Assembly: GCF_013407955.1 (NCBI RefSeq)
Contig: NZ_JACCBU010000001.1
Coordinates: 5,828,001-5,892,000, forward strand
Reading direction: 5' to 3'
From: Microlunatus parietis
Lineage (GTDB): Bacteria; Actinomycetota; Actinomycetes; Propionibacteriales; Propionibacteriaceae
Length of the DNA: 64,000 nt
Each line of letters opens with the position of its first letter. The stretch's first letter is position 1. The notes below the pieces were generated by a model. That model was not told the DNA's origin, did no database searches, and saw nothing but the letters and a program-made list of their open reading frames with translations. The position numbers and the translations under genes are program-made. Below, piece after piece: positions 1-8,054 of the stretch.

Positions 1-419
1 GGCCAGCTGGTCAGCACGTCGGCGGTGCGCTCGTCGTACCAGTTGTAGAACATGCCGCTCGGCTCGTGGCGCACCATCCGGTCCAGTGTGCGCAGCGTCT
101 GGCCGAGTCGGTGCGACCGTTCCCGGTCGCTGATCAGGCGGAGCCGGTGGGCGACCACGGTGCTCCACAGGTAGCCGCCGATGTTGGTCGGCGACGTGTA
201 GCCGCTGCGACTGTCCGGGTCCAGGGTGCCGTCGATGTTGTCGGCGCTGAGCCCGGTCCGCTCGTCGGTCATCGCGATCATGGAACGCCAGGTGTCGGCG
301 GCCCAGCGGCGGAACCGGCCGCCGAAGCGTTCCTCGGCCGTGCCGGACGGGGCCAGCGCCAGCGGCAGGGCTGTCCCGGCCGCCCCAGCAAGCAGCAGTC
401 GTCGCGAGATCGCGGTCAT
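1..419 (-). CDS. Tat-exported DUF3131/glucoamylase-like protein (5' part)
   Basis: The gene runs off the left edge; 139 N-terminal codons are present. The ATG at 419 follows a good ribosome site (AGGAGTCTCC, one base before the start). Residues 5-23 form a twin-arginine signal (SRRLLLAGAAG) ending near an AEE cleavage region. The mature part (RWAADTWRSMIAMTDERTG, then YTSPTNIGGYLWS and SGMFYNWYDE) resembles exported actinobacterial proteins of the DUF3131/glucoamylase-like alpha-toroid group, probably acting on an extracellular glycan. Substrate cannot be read from this fragment. Family recognition is from memory. Confidence 0.6.
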   Translation of the reverse strand, partial: MTAISRRLLLAGAAGTALPLALAPSGTAEERFGGRFRRWAADTWRSMIAMTDERTGLSADNIDGTLDPDSRSGYTSPTNIGGYLWSTVVAHRLRLISDRERSHRLGQTLRTLDRMVRHEPSGMFYNWYDERTADVLTSW

Positions 420-481
420 CGGAGACTCCTTCGTCCCGGCAGCACAACGCGGATCGCCTCAACCTAACACCCGATCCGGGC

Positions 482-2551
482 TCAGCCGATCAGCTCCGCC
501 GGCAACGGCTCGGTGTGCACGATCCGCAACGAGGTGACGGCGCGGGTCAGGCAGACGTAGAGGCGGCGCAGGCCGGTGGGCCGGTCCGGCTCGGCCTCGA
601 CGACCGCGGCCGGCTCCAGCAGCACCACGTGGTCGAACTCGAGACCCTTGGCGAGTGAGGCCGGCACCAGATCCAGCCGACGGTCGAAGACGCCGTCCGC
701 CGCCGCGTCCTGGTCCTGCCCGAGCACACCGTGGGACAGCCCTCGATCCTCCAGAGTCCCTTGTACGGAAGGGACGGCGGCATCGGTGACGATCAGGCCG
801 ACACTGCCCTCCAGGGTCAGCGCCGCCTCGACGGCCCGGACGAGATCGTCGGCGGGGGTGCTGCTGGGCGTGATGGTCAGGTCGCCGCGGGACCGCCGGA
901 TCGAGTACGGAGCGGAGAGGGTCGGCGCGATCGACGGCAGCAGCCGGGCCGCGAAGTCGATCACCGCCGCCGGCACCCGGAAGCCGGTGACGAGTTCCTT
1001 CAGCTCGGCCGTCGGCTGGCCGAGGTGGTCCAGCGCCTCGGCCCAGGAGCGGGCGGCCCAGGGCGTGGTGGCCTGGGCAAGATCACCGAGGACGGTGACC
1101 GAACCGGTGCTGGCCCGTCGGCCGATCGCCCGCAGCTGCATCGCGGACAGGTCCTGCGCCTCGTCGATGATCAGATGGCCGAGGCTCGGGGTCCGGGACA
1201 GCGCGTCCATGGCCTCGTCGATCAAGATCAGGTCCGCCGGCGTCCAGCGCGCGGACTTCACCGAACGCGGGGGCTTGGCCGGCCGGAGCGCCGCCTGCTC
1301 CTGGTCGGTCAGCAGGCCATCGGCGTGCTCGGCCAGGAACTCGGCGTCGGTCAGCAGCCGCAAGATCAACTTCGCCGGGTCGACGGCCGGCCAGAGCGCC
1401 TCCGCATACGTCTTCACGCCGCGGCTCCGGGCCACCGCGTTCTGCACCCGGTCGTCGGGGGAGTCGCCGGACGCCTCCATCCGCAGCAGCACCTGGTGCG
1501 CCAGCCGCTGCGGCACCATCTCCCGGCCGGCCGCGTAGCGGACGCCCCGGGCCCGGATCGACTGCACCAGCTCGTCGGCCAGGTAGGCCGGCACCCGGAA
1601 CTGCCGCGAACCGCGCTGCACCAGCAGCGTTTCGGTGGCCGGCCGGAGGTGGCTCCAGATCGCCCTCTTGATCACCTCGGCCAGCCGGGCGTCGCCCTTG
1701 ATCACCGCCGACTCGACGGATTCCTCGCCGGTCGCGGTCAACCCGGTGGCCCGGGACACCAACGAGGCAACGGTTTCCTGGGTCGCGACGACCTCGCCGA
1801 GCGCCGGCAGCACGTCGCCGATGTAGGTGAGGAAGCTGTCGTTCGGCCCGATCACCATCAGGCCGGACCGGCCGAGTTGATCACGGTGCGTGTAGAGCAG
1901 GAACGCGGCCCGGTGCAGCCCGACCGCGGTCTTGCCGGTGCCCGGCGCGCCCTGGATGCAGACGGACCGTTCCAGGTCGGACCGGACGATCACGTCCTGG
2001 TCCGGCTGGATGGTGGCGACGATGTCGCGCATCGGCCCGGTCCGCGGCCGGGCGATCTCAGCCTCCAGGATCTCCGAGTGCTCCAGCGCGTCGCCGGCGA
2101 CCAGGTCCTCGTCCTCGTACGCGGTGAGCTCGCCGTGGGCGTACCCGAACCGGCGGCGCAGCCGGACTCCCATCGGGTCGTCCTTGGTCGCTCGGTAGAA
2201 GGGGAGGGCGACCGGTGCGCGCCAGTCGATCACCATCGGTTCGCCGCCGGCCTCGCCGGTCACGTGCCGGCGGCCGATGTGGACCTTGCCCGGCAGATCG
2301 GGCCGGTCGTAGTCGATCCGGCCGAAGAAGAGCGGCACGGTCGGGTCGTCGATGAGCGACTTCGTGCGCCGGTACAGCACCTGCTTGAGATATTCGGTCG
2401 AGACGTTCGGTGTCTCGCTGACGGCCGCGGCGCCGACGGCCTTCAGCCCGCCGGCGTGGACGTGCATCCGGTTCAGCGTCGCGCGGGACCGCTCGAGATG
2501 ATCTTGTTCCTCGGTCAGGGCGTCGGGTTGATCGGGCTCACTTTCGGACAT
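482..2551 (-). CDS. helR: HelR/HelD-like RNA polymerase-recycling ATPase
   Basis: 689 aa, UvrD/Rep-like superfamily 1 architecture of HelD proteins. A charged N-terminal coiled coil (about 1-60) is followed by FFGRIDYD and VIDWRAPVALPFYR, then Walker A GAPGTGKT at 201-208, the Walker B/motif II LIIDEAQDLS in the C-terminal half, and motif V/VI-like GLEFDHVVLLEP near the end. HelD/HelR proteins bind RNA polymerase and release it from stalled or rifampicin-blocked complexes. Length and N-terminal arm favour HelR over a DNA-repair helicase. ATG start behind GGGGGAG. No convincing rifampicin-associated element is visible upstream, so a resistance role is only inferred. Confidence 0.8.
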   Translation of the reverse strand: MSESEPDQPDALTEEQDHLERSRATLNRMHVHAGGLKAVGAAAVSETPNVSTEYLKQVLYRRTKSLIDDPTVPLFFGRIDYDRPDLPGKVHIGRRHVTGEAGGEPMVIDWRAPVALPFYRATKDDPMGVRLRRRFGYAHGELTAYEDEDLVAGDALEHSEILEAEIARPRTGPMRDIVATIQPDQDVIVRSDLERSVCIQGAPGTGKTAVGLHRAAFLLYTHRDQLGRSGLMVIGPNDSFLTYIGDVLPALGEVVATQETVASLVSRATGLTATGEESVESAVIKGDARLAEVIKRAIWSHLRPATETLLVQRGSRQFRVPAYLADELVQSIRARGVRYAAGREMVPQRLAHQVLLRMEASGDSPDDRVQNAVARSRGVKTYAEALWPAVDPAKLILRLLTDAEFLAEHADGLLTDQEQAALRPAKPPRSVKSARWTPADLILIDEAMDALSRTPSLGHLIIDEAQDLSAMQLRAIGRRASTGSVTVLGDLAQATTPWAARSWAEALDHLGQPTAELKELVTGFRVPAAVIDFAARLLPSIAPTLSAPYSIRRSRGDLTITPSSTPADDLVRAVEAALTLEGSVGLIVTDAAVPSVQGTLEDRGLSHGVLGQDQDAAADGVFDRRLDLVPASLAKGLEFDHVVLLEPAAVVEAEPDRPTGLRRLYVCLTRAVTSLRIVHTEPLPAELIG

Positions 2552-2673
2552 GGCAAGACTCCCCCTGCGGGATCGAGTCGAAAAATGGGCGAACTGCTGA
2601 ATCTACCGATCGGTCCGGATTGCGCAACTGGTTTTCGTGACCGGTCCTCGAGCGTTGCATGTAACATGGCTTC

Positions 2674-2883
2674 ATGGCTGGAGCGACTTCACGCGATCGG
2701 GTGCGGCGGCACCGCGAACTGTTGCGCAAGAGGGGACTGCGGCCGATCCAGATCTGGGTCCCCGACACCCGCGCCCCCGGCTTCGCGGCTGAAGCTCGGC
2801 GGCAGTCACAACTGGTGGCGCGAAGCCGGGCGGCCGAAGCGGATCAGGCCTTCGTGGACTCGCTCGCCGAGTGGGACGACTGA
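2674..2883 (+). CDS. MazE-type antitoxin (DUF3018)
   Basis: 69 aa. The string DRVRRHRELLRKRGLRPIQI followed by WVPDTRAPGFAAEARRQS is the characteristic DUF3018 antitoxin sequence. An N-terminal basic segment is the likely DNA-binding part and the acidic C-terminus (FVDSLAEWDD) the likely toxin-binding tail. It lies directly before a MazF-like gene, so the pair should form an autoregulated type II toxin-antitoxin operon. No clear Shine-Dalgarno precedes the ATG. Confidence 0.85.
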   Translation: MAGATSRDRVRRHRELLRKRGLRPIQIWVPDTRAPGFAAEARRQSQLVARSRAAEADQAFVDSLAEWDD

Positions 2884-2888
2884 CCCGC

Positions 2889-3215
2889 GTGCGCCGCGGA
2901 GAGATCTGGACTGCCGCCGGACCTGGATATGCGGGCAAGCCCCGGCCGGTCGTCGTCATCCAGTCCGACTTGTTCGACCAGACCGATTCCGTCACCTTGT
3001 GCCCGCTGACGTCTGACCCGACCGATGCACCGATTCTCCGGATCCCCATCGATCCGACGTCCTCGAACGGCTTGCGCGTGAAGTCAAGGCTCATGGTGGA
3101 CAAAGTCACGACGGCGCGACGAAGCCAACTGCGAGAACGGATCGGCGTGCTCGAGGGCGAGTACCTGCTCGCGCTGGAGCGGGCGCTGGTCGTCTTTATC
3201 GGCCTTGCATCCTGA
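2889..3215 (+). CDS. MazF/PemK-type endoribonuclease toxin
   Basis: 108 aa from GTG at 2889, five bases after the antitoxin stop; an alternative GTG at 2871 would overlap it by 13 bases. The start MRRGEIWTAAGPGYAGKPRP, then VVVIQSDLFD, VTLCPLTSD, and LRVKSRLMVDKVTTARRSQL are the conserved PemK/MazF core (SH3-like barrel; the arginine of RRGEIW and the PRPVVV strand form the RNA site). MazF toxins cleave mRNA at short motifs when the antitoxin is degraded. Complete by length. Confidence 0.88.
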   Translation: MRRGEIWTAAGPGYAGKPRPVVVIQSDLFDQTDSVTLCPLTSDPTDAPILRIPIDPTSSNGLRVKSRLMVDKVTTARRSQLRERIGVLEGEYLLALERALVVFIGLAS

Positions 3216-3572
3216 TCGGTTGGGTCCTCAGGGCCCGCGAGGCTCGATTTCTGGCCGAACAGATTGGGACGACTGGTGGATCCGGCGGCGAGCGAGCAGG
3301 ATCGGGGCTACGCTGGCGGCTGGCCACCCGGGCTGCTGGACGACCTGCCGGACCCCGCTCGCCTGACCGGGGCGGCGGCGGTGCTGTCCGACCGGGTTCG
3401 ACGCCGCCGCGCGCCCGTGCCGATTTCGTTCCGGGTGGCCCGCGCTGCTAGCCTTTGTCCCGCCGTACGTTCGGCCGCGGATGCCCAAGAGCTCCCACGC
3501 ACACCGAGTGCAAGGTCTCGATGCTCGAGGCTTCAGGGGGCGCCGCGCACCGGGAAACCGAGAGGAGAGCAC
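3216..3572 (+). other. intergenic leader/promoter region before rpsO
   Basis: 357 bases with no convincing gene; the long frame through it is an upstream extension of rpsO with no protein-like content. A -10-like TAGCCT at about 3451-3456 could drive rpsO with a leader of roughly 110 bases. S15 leaders are often autoregulated, but I cannot assign a specific fold here. Confidence 0.4.
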
Positions 3573-3842
3573 GTGTCGATCGACGCTGCTACAAAGAAGA
3601 AGATCATCGACGAGTACGCGACGACTGAGGGCGACACCGGTTCTCCGGAGGTTCAGATCGCGCTGCTCAGCCGCCGGATCTCGCATCTGACGGAGCACCT
3701 GAAGGAACACAAGCACGATCACCACAGCCGGCGCGGGCTGATGCTGCTGGTCGGTCAGCGTCGCCGACTGCTCAACTATGTCGCCAAGACCGACATCGAG
3801 CGGTACCGGTCGCTGATCGAGCGACTCGGCCTGCGGCGCTGA
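3573..3842 (+). CDS. rpsO: 30S ribosomal protein S15
   Basis: 89 aa, full length. GTG start at 3573 behind GAGAGGAGAGCAC, a strong ribosome site; the frame is open far upstream but only this start gives a normal S15. The family signature GDTGSPEVQIALLSRRI is followed by LTEHLKEHKHDHHSRRGLM and LLNYVAKTDIERYRSLIERL. S15 binds 16S rRNA in the central domain and helps form bridge B4. It precedes pnp as in most bacteria. Confidence 0.97.
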   Translation: MSIDAATKKKIIDEYATTEGDTGSPEVQIALLSRRISHLTEHLKEHKHDHHSRRGLMLLVGQRRRLLNYVAKTDIERYRSLIERLGLRR

Positions 3843-3848
3843 GCGAGC

Positions 3849-3878
3849 GAAGCGGTCCTCCCTTCGGAGGGCCGCTTC
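3849..3878 (+). terminator. hairpin after rpsO
   Basis: A 13-bp stem (GAAGCGGTCCTCC with GGAGGGCCGCTTC, one G-U pair, tetraloop-sized loop CTTC) begins seven bases after the rpsO stop. There is no real T tract, so it may act as a processing or stability hairpin as well as a terminator. Confidence 0.7.
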
Positions 3879-3991
3879 ACTGACATTTCGGCCCGCATGA
3901 CCTACAACTGAACAGAGCAAATCGAAACCATCGATTGCATCCGGACACACGCCCCAGCGAGCAGGCTCGGTCCTCGGTAGTGATCCTCGGA

Positions 3992-4011
3992 GTCCCCTCG
4001 ATCGAGGGGAC
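3992..4011 (+). promoter_or_regulatory. perfect 20-bp palindrome in the pnp leader
   Basis: GTCCCCTCGATCGAGGGGAC is an exact dyad 115 bases before the pnp start. As RNA it would give a strong hairpin in the pnp leader. In enterobacteria the pnp leader hairpin is cut by RNase III for PNPase autocontrol; a similar role here is inference. Confidence 0.5.
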
Positions 4012-4126
4012 GGCCGCGGATCTCGATCGAAGACCGGGCGAGTACCCAGCCCGGGCGGTGCCGCACGGATGCAATCTTGATCGTCGTTCGTCCCTGCGAG
4101 GACGTACGGCAGAACAGGAGAATCCC

Positions 4127-6346
4127 GTGGAGGGACCCAACCTGAAGTTCACCGAGGCCGTCATCGACAACGGCGCCCTCGGCAAGCACGTCGTCCGGTT
4201 CGAGTCCGGACTGCTGGCCCAGCAGGCGGCCGGCTCGGCCACCGTCTACATCGACGACGACACGATGCTGCTGTCGGCGACCACCGCCCAGAGCAAGCCG
4301 CGCGACTCGATCGACTTCTTCCCGCTGACGGTCGACGTCGAGGAGCGGATGTACGCCGCGGGCCGGATCCCCGGCTCGTTCTTCCGCCGCGAGGGCCGCC
4401 CGTCCGAGGGCGCGATCCTCACCTGCCGGCTGATCGACCGGCCGCTGCGGCCGAGCTTCGTCAAGGGGCTGCGCAACGAGGTCCAGGTCGTCATCACCGT
4501 GATGGCGCTGAACCCGGACAAGATGTACGACGTCGTGGCGATCAACGCCGCGTCGATGTCCACCCAGCTGGCCGGCCTGCCGTTCAGCGGCCCGGTCGGC
4601 GGCGTCCGCGTCGCCCTGATCGGCGACCAGTGGGTCGGCTTCCCCGACGTCAGCCAGCTCGAGGACGCCACGTTCGACATGGTCGTGGCCGGCCGGGTGC
4701 TGCCCGACGGCGACGTCGCGATCATGATGGTCGAGGCCGAGTCCACCGAGCAGACCTGGGACCTGGTGCAGGCCGGCAAGACCGCGCCGACCGAGGAGAT
4801 CGTGGCCCAGGGCCTGGAGGCGGCGAAGCCGTTCATCAAGGCGCTGTGCGACGCGCAGGTCGAGCTGGCCGCGCACTTCCCGAAGCCCACCGCCGAGTTC
4901 CCGATCTTCCTGGACTACCAGGACGACGTGTACGCGGCGGTCGAGGAGGCCGCGACGGCCGAGCTGTCCCAGGTGATGACCATCGCCGACAAGCAGCAGC
5001 GGGAGACCTCGACCGAGGTGCTCAAGGACAAGATCGTCGCCGACCTGGCGCCGCGGTTCCCGGAGCGCGAGGACGAGATCAAGGGCGCCTACCGGTCGCT
5101 GACCAAGAAGATCGTCCGCAAGAAGATCATCACCGAGAAGGTACGGATCGACGGCCGCGGCCTGAGCGACATCCGCACCCTGTCGGCCGAGGTCGGCGTG
5201 GTGCCGCGGGTGCACGGCTCGGCGCTGTTCCAGCGGGGCGAGACCCAGATCCTGGGCATCACCACGCTGAACATGCTCGGCCTGGAGCAGAAGCTCGACA
5301 CGCTGGCGCCGGAGAAGACCAAGCGCTACATGCACAACTACAACTTCCCGCCCTACTCGACCGGTGAGACCGGCCGGGTCGGTTCGCCGAAGCGGCGGGA
5401 GATCGGTCACGGTGCGCTCGCCGAGCGTGCCCTGGTGCCGGTGCTGCCGACCCGCGAGGAGTTCCCGTACGCGATCCGTCAGGTGTCCGAGGCGCTCGGC
5501 TCCAACGGCTCCACCTCGATGGGCTCGGTCTGCGCGTCCACCCTGGCGCTGCTCAATTCCGGCGTGCCGCTGCGCGCTCCGGTCGCGGGCATCGCGATGG
5601 GCCTCGTCTCCGACGAGATCGACGGCAAGACCGAGTACGTCGCGCTGACCGACATCCTGGGTGCCGAGGACGCGTACGGCGACATGGACTTCAAGGTCGC
5701 CGGTACGAAGGACTTCATCACCGCCCTGCAGCTGGACACCAAGCTGGACGGGATCCCCGCCTCGGTGCTGGGCGCAGCGCTGAACCAGGCGAAGGACGCC
5801 CGGACGACGCTGCTCGAGGTGATGGCCGAGGCCATCGACGAGCCGGACGAGATGAGCCTGTACGCGCCGCGGATCATCACGCTGCGCATCCCGGTCGACA
5901 AGATCGGCGAGGTGATCGGCCCCAAGGGCAAGGTGATCAACCAGATCCAGGACGACACCGGCGCCGAGATCACGATCGAGGACGACGGCACGATCTACGT
6001 CGGTGCGGAGAGCGGCGAGGCCGCCGAGGCTGCCCGGACCATGATCAACGCGATCGCCAACCCGACCATGCCGGAGAAGGGCGAGCGCTACCTGGGCACC
6101 GTGGTGAAGATCGCGGCGTTCGGCGCGTTCGTCTCCCTGCTGCCGGGCAAGGACGGCCTGCTCCACATCTCCAAGCTGCGCACCCTCGCCGGTGGCAAGC
6201 GGGTGGAGCGGGTCGAGGACGTGGTCAGCGTCGGCCAGAAGATCCAGGTCGAGATCACCGAGATCGACGATCGCGGCAAGCTGTCCCTGTCCCCGGTGGT
6301 CGAGGAAGGTAGCTCGGTGGCAGAAGAAGGGGTCGCGGTCTCCTGA
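4127..6346 (+). CDS. pnp: polyribonucleotide nucleotidyltransferase (PNPase)
   Basis: 739 aa, full length for the actinobacterial enzyme. GTG at 4127 lies behind CAGGAG; the open frame further upstream is leader. Order: first RNase PH domain (about 10-145), linker helical domain, second RNase PH domain (about 325-460) with GETQILGITTLNM and SNGSTSMGSVCAS, KH domain with IGPKGK near residue 597, and S1 domain (about 655-725; GERYLGTVVKIAAFGAFVSL). It degrades RNA 3'-to-5' by phosphorolysis, and in actinobacteria also acts in guanosine-nucleotide metabolism. Likely partner of RNase J encoded at 22812. Confidence 0.97.
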   Translation: MEGPNLKFTEAVIDNGALGKHVVRFESGLLAQQAAGSATVYIDDDTMLLSATTAQSKPRDSIDFFPLTVDVEERMYAAGRIPGSFFRREGRPSEGAILTCRLIDRPLRPSFVKGLRNEVQVVITVMALNPDKMYDVVAINAASMSTQLAGLPFSGPVGGVRVALIGDQWVGFPDVSQLEDATFDMVVAGRVLPDGDVAIMMVEAESTEQTWDLVQAGKTAPTEEIVAQGLEAAKPFIKALCDAQVELAAHFPKPTAEFPIFLDYQDDVYAAVEEAATAELSQVMTIADKQQRETSTEVLKDKIVADLAPRFPEREDEIKGAYRSLTKKIVRKKIITEKVRIDGRGLSDIRTLSAEVGVVPRVHGSALFQRGETQILGITTLNMLGLEQKLDTLAPEKTKRYMHNYNFPPYSTGETGRVGSPKRREIGHGALAERALVPVLPTREEFPYAIRQVSEALGSNGSTSMGSVCASTLALLNSGVPLRAPVAGIAMGLVSDEIDGKTEYVALTDILGAEDAYGDMDFKVAGTKDFITALQLDTKLDGIPASVLGAALNQAKDARTTLLEVMAEAIDEPDEMSLYAPRIITLRIPVDKIGEVIGPKGKVINQIQDDTGAEITIEDDGTIYVGAESGEAAEAARTMINAIANPTMPEKGERYLGTVVKIAAFGAFVSLLPGKDGLLHISKLRTLAGGKRVERVEDVVSVGQKIQVEITEIDDRGKLSLSPVVEEGSSVAEEGVAVS

Positions 6347-6405
6347 CCCGGAACAGATCCATCGCTGCCGCTCGGCCGCACCTCGGCGGAGAAGTCCGCC
6401 GCACG

Positions 6406-7668
6406 GTGCTGCCGAGCGGTTTGCGCGTCGTCACGGAGCGGATGCCCGGCAGCCACACCTTCAACCTCGGCTTCTTCGCCGCGGTCGGGTCGCGCTGGGA
6501 GACCGAGCGCCTGCACGGCGCCTCGCACTTCCTGGAACACGTGCTGTTCAAGGGAACCAAACGACGCACGCCGGAGCAGATCTCGGCCGAGATCGAGGCG
6601 GTCGGCGGCGAGCTGAACGCCTACACGGCCAAGGAGCACACCTGCTTCTACGCCCGGGTGCTGGCCCGCGACGCCGACCTGGCGATCGACGTGCTGGCCG
6701 ACATGATCACCTCCTCGACCCTGCGCTCGGCCGAGATCGAGTCCGAGCGTGCGGTGATCTTGGACGAGATCGCCATGCATGCGGACGATCCGGGCGAGGT
6801 GGCGCACGAGCTGATCGCCGGCGAGCTGCTCGCCGGTTCCGGACTGGGCAAACCGGTGATCGGTTCGCCGGACAGCATCCGGGCGCTGCGCCGCGACCAG
6901 ATCCTGGGCTACTGGAGGCGCCGCTACACGCCCGAGCGGCTGGTGGTCAGCGCCTCCGGGCGAGTTGATCATGATCGCCTGGTGGCCCGCCTTGCCGAGT
7001 ACGAGTCTCTCACCGCACCCCGGGAACCGAGCGGCTCACGTTCCCTGAGCCTGTCGAAGAGCAAGCCAGAATCGCCGAACGCGGGCGACCCCCTGGTGAT
7101 CACCAAGGCTCGCCGGTTCGAGCAGTCGACCGTGGTGCTGGCCCGCCCGGGCCCGGGCCTGTTCGACCCGGACCGCTTCCCGATCGGTCTGTTGTCGATC
7201 ATCGTCGGCGGCGGCATGGCCTCCCGGCTGTTCGTCGAGGTACGGGAGCGGCGCGGGCTCACGTACGGCATCGAGGCGGGGGAGACCAGCTACTCCGACG
7301 CCGGACTGTGGAGCGTCGACTGGCAGTGCGCCCCGGACCGGGTGCCGGAGATCCTGATCCTGGTCCGGCAGTGCCTGGCCGACATCGCCGAGCACGGCGT
7401 GACGCCGGACGAGCTGGCCCGCGCCAAGGGTCAGATGCGCGGCCAGACCGTACTGTCCTTCGAGGGGCCGCAGAGCCGGATGAGCCGGATCGGCGTCGCC
7501 GAACTCCTCGGCGACACCCGCTCCGTCTCAGACCTGCTGGCCGACTACGACGCCGTGACCGGCGAGGACGTCCGCCGGATCGCGAGCGACCTGCTCGGCC
7601 GCCGCCAGGTCCTGGCCGTCGTCGGCCCGACCCCCGGCCTCCGCGCCCTCCGCCGCGCCCTGGCCTGA
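6406..7668 (+). CDS. M16 family zinc peptidase (insulinase/pitrilysin fold)
   Basis: 420 aa. Inverted zinc motif HFLEH at 41-45, with the distal glutamate in the ESERAVILDEI region (about 110-122); a second M16 domain contains RERRGLTYGIEAG. The conserved family start lies slightly upstream of the only usable start (GTG 6406), because a TAG at 6310 closes the frame; GGAGAAG precedes it. It follows pnp as in other actinobacteria. A linker near residues 206-225 contains SRSLSLSKSK, encoded over a genome-type repeat (7041-7060). Likely a cytoplasmic processing peptidase; substrate unknown. Confidence 0.9.
   Translation: MLPSGLRVVTERMPGSHTFNLGFFAAVGSRWETERLHGASHFLEHVLFKGTKRRTPEQISAEIEAVGGELNAYTAKEHTCFYARVLARDADLAIDVLADMITSSTLRSAEIESERAVILDEIAMHADDPGEVAHELIAGELLAGSGLGKPVIGSPDSIRALRRDQILGYWRRRYTPERLVVSASGRVDHDRLVARLAEYESLTAPREPSGSRSLSLSKSKPESPNAGDPLVITKARRFEQSTVVLARPGPGLFDPDRFPIGLLSIIVGGGMASRLFVEVRERRGLTYGIEAGETSYSDAGLWSVDWQCAPDRVPEILILVRQCLADIAEHGVTPDELARAKGQMRGQTVLSFEGPQSRMSRIGVAELLGDTRSVSDLLADYDAVTGEDVRRIASDLLGRRQVLAVVGPTPGLRALRRALA
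7041..7060 (+). repeat. interspersed CTGAGC[C/T]TGTCGAAG motif inside M16 gene
   Basis: TTCCCTGAGCCTGTCGAAGA matches the core of the repeat seen in the gene-free region at 21019 and 21796. Here it is read in frame in a surface linker between the two M16 half-domains. Confidence 0.6.
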
Positions 7669-7702
7669 TCTCGGGCGACCCGGAGCGTGCCCCCTTTCTT
7701 GG

Positions 7703-7743
7703 TACCTTGAAAATCGCACGCACGACTTGCGATTTTCAAGGTA
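7703..7743 (+). promoter_or_regulatory. perfect 16-bp inverted repeat before ATPase remnant
   Basis: TACCTTGAAAATCGCA (7703-7718) and its exact reverse complement (7728-7743) flank a 9-base spacer. The AT-rich arms stand out against the high-GC surroundings. It ends ten bases before the start of the AAA ATPase remnant, so it is either that gene's operator or a boundary/hairpin brought in with it. Confidence 0.75.
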
Positions 7744-7752
7744 AATCTGCGT

Positions 7753-7986
7753 GTGATTGATCGAGAGGCCGATGCGGCGCGGCTGAGAGATGCACTCGGA
7801 CGATCGCCGGTCGTCGTCCTCTCGGGGCCTCGTCAGGTCGGCAAGTCAACCTTGGCGCGGAGCATTGTCGAGGTCCCTCGCAGTCACCGGTTCGACTTGG
7901 AGGATCCTCGTGATCTTGCTCGGCTCGCGGATCCGAGCCTGACCTTGCGTCCACTCGTCGAAGCGGGCCGACTGGTCCGGCAGTGA
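7753..7986 (+). pseudogene. truncated AAA_14/DUF4143-type ATPase
   Basis: 77 aa from GTG. Residues 1-60 (LRDALGRSPVVVLSGPRQVG then KSTLARSIVE, and FDLEDPRDLARLADPSL) are the N-terminal Walker A part of the common DUF4143/AAA_14 ATPases, normally about 400 aa. The frame ends after RPLVEAGRLVRQ; the remainder of the ATPase and the DUF4143 domain are absent. I read it as a remnant of a horizontally spread gene, arriving with the inverted repeat at 7703. Confidence 0.8.
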
Positions 7987-7988
7987 GC

Positions 7989-8054
7989 ATGCTCGCCGTG
8001 GTCGGCACCTCGGGCGGAACTCGATCGCTGCGCCGGGCCCTGTCCTGCTGCTAG
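7989..8054 (+). pseudogene. orphan M16-peptidase C-terminal tail
   Basis: Read from 7989 the DNA gives MLAVVGTSGGTRSLRRALSC plus C and a stop. This parallels the last residues of the intact M16 protein ending at 7668 (VLAVVGPTPGLRALRRALA). The two nucleotide sequences differ strongly, so it is not a recent duplication. It looks like the original or a foreign M16 end separated by the ATPase-remnant insertion. Confidence is limited by shortness. Confidence 0.5.

Noticed and set aside
2552..2673. Rifampicin-associated element upstream of helR
   Set aside because: I looked for a GGGGCTTGC/GCAAGCCCC-type dyad and saw none.
3264..3572. ribF remnant before rpsO
   Set aside because: The frame upstream of rpsO has no riboflavin kinase or FAD synthetase motif.
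3902..6166. Long open frames antisense to pnp and in other genes
   Set aside because: Low-complexity R/G/D/H/L-rich products antisense to clear genes; shadows of high third-position GC.
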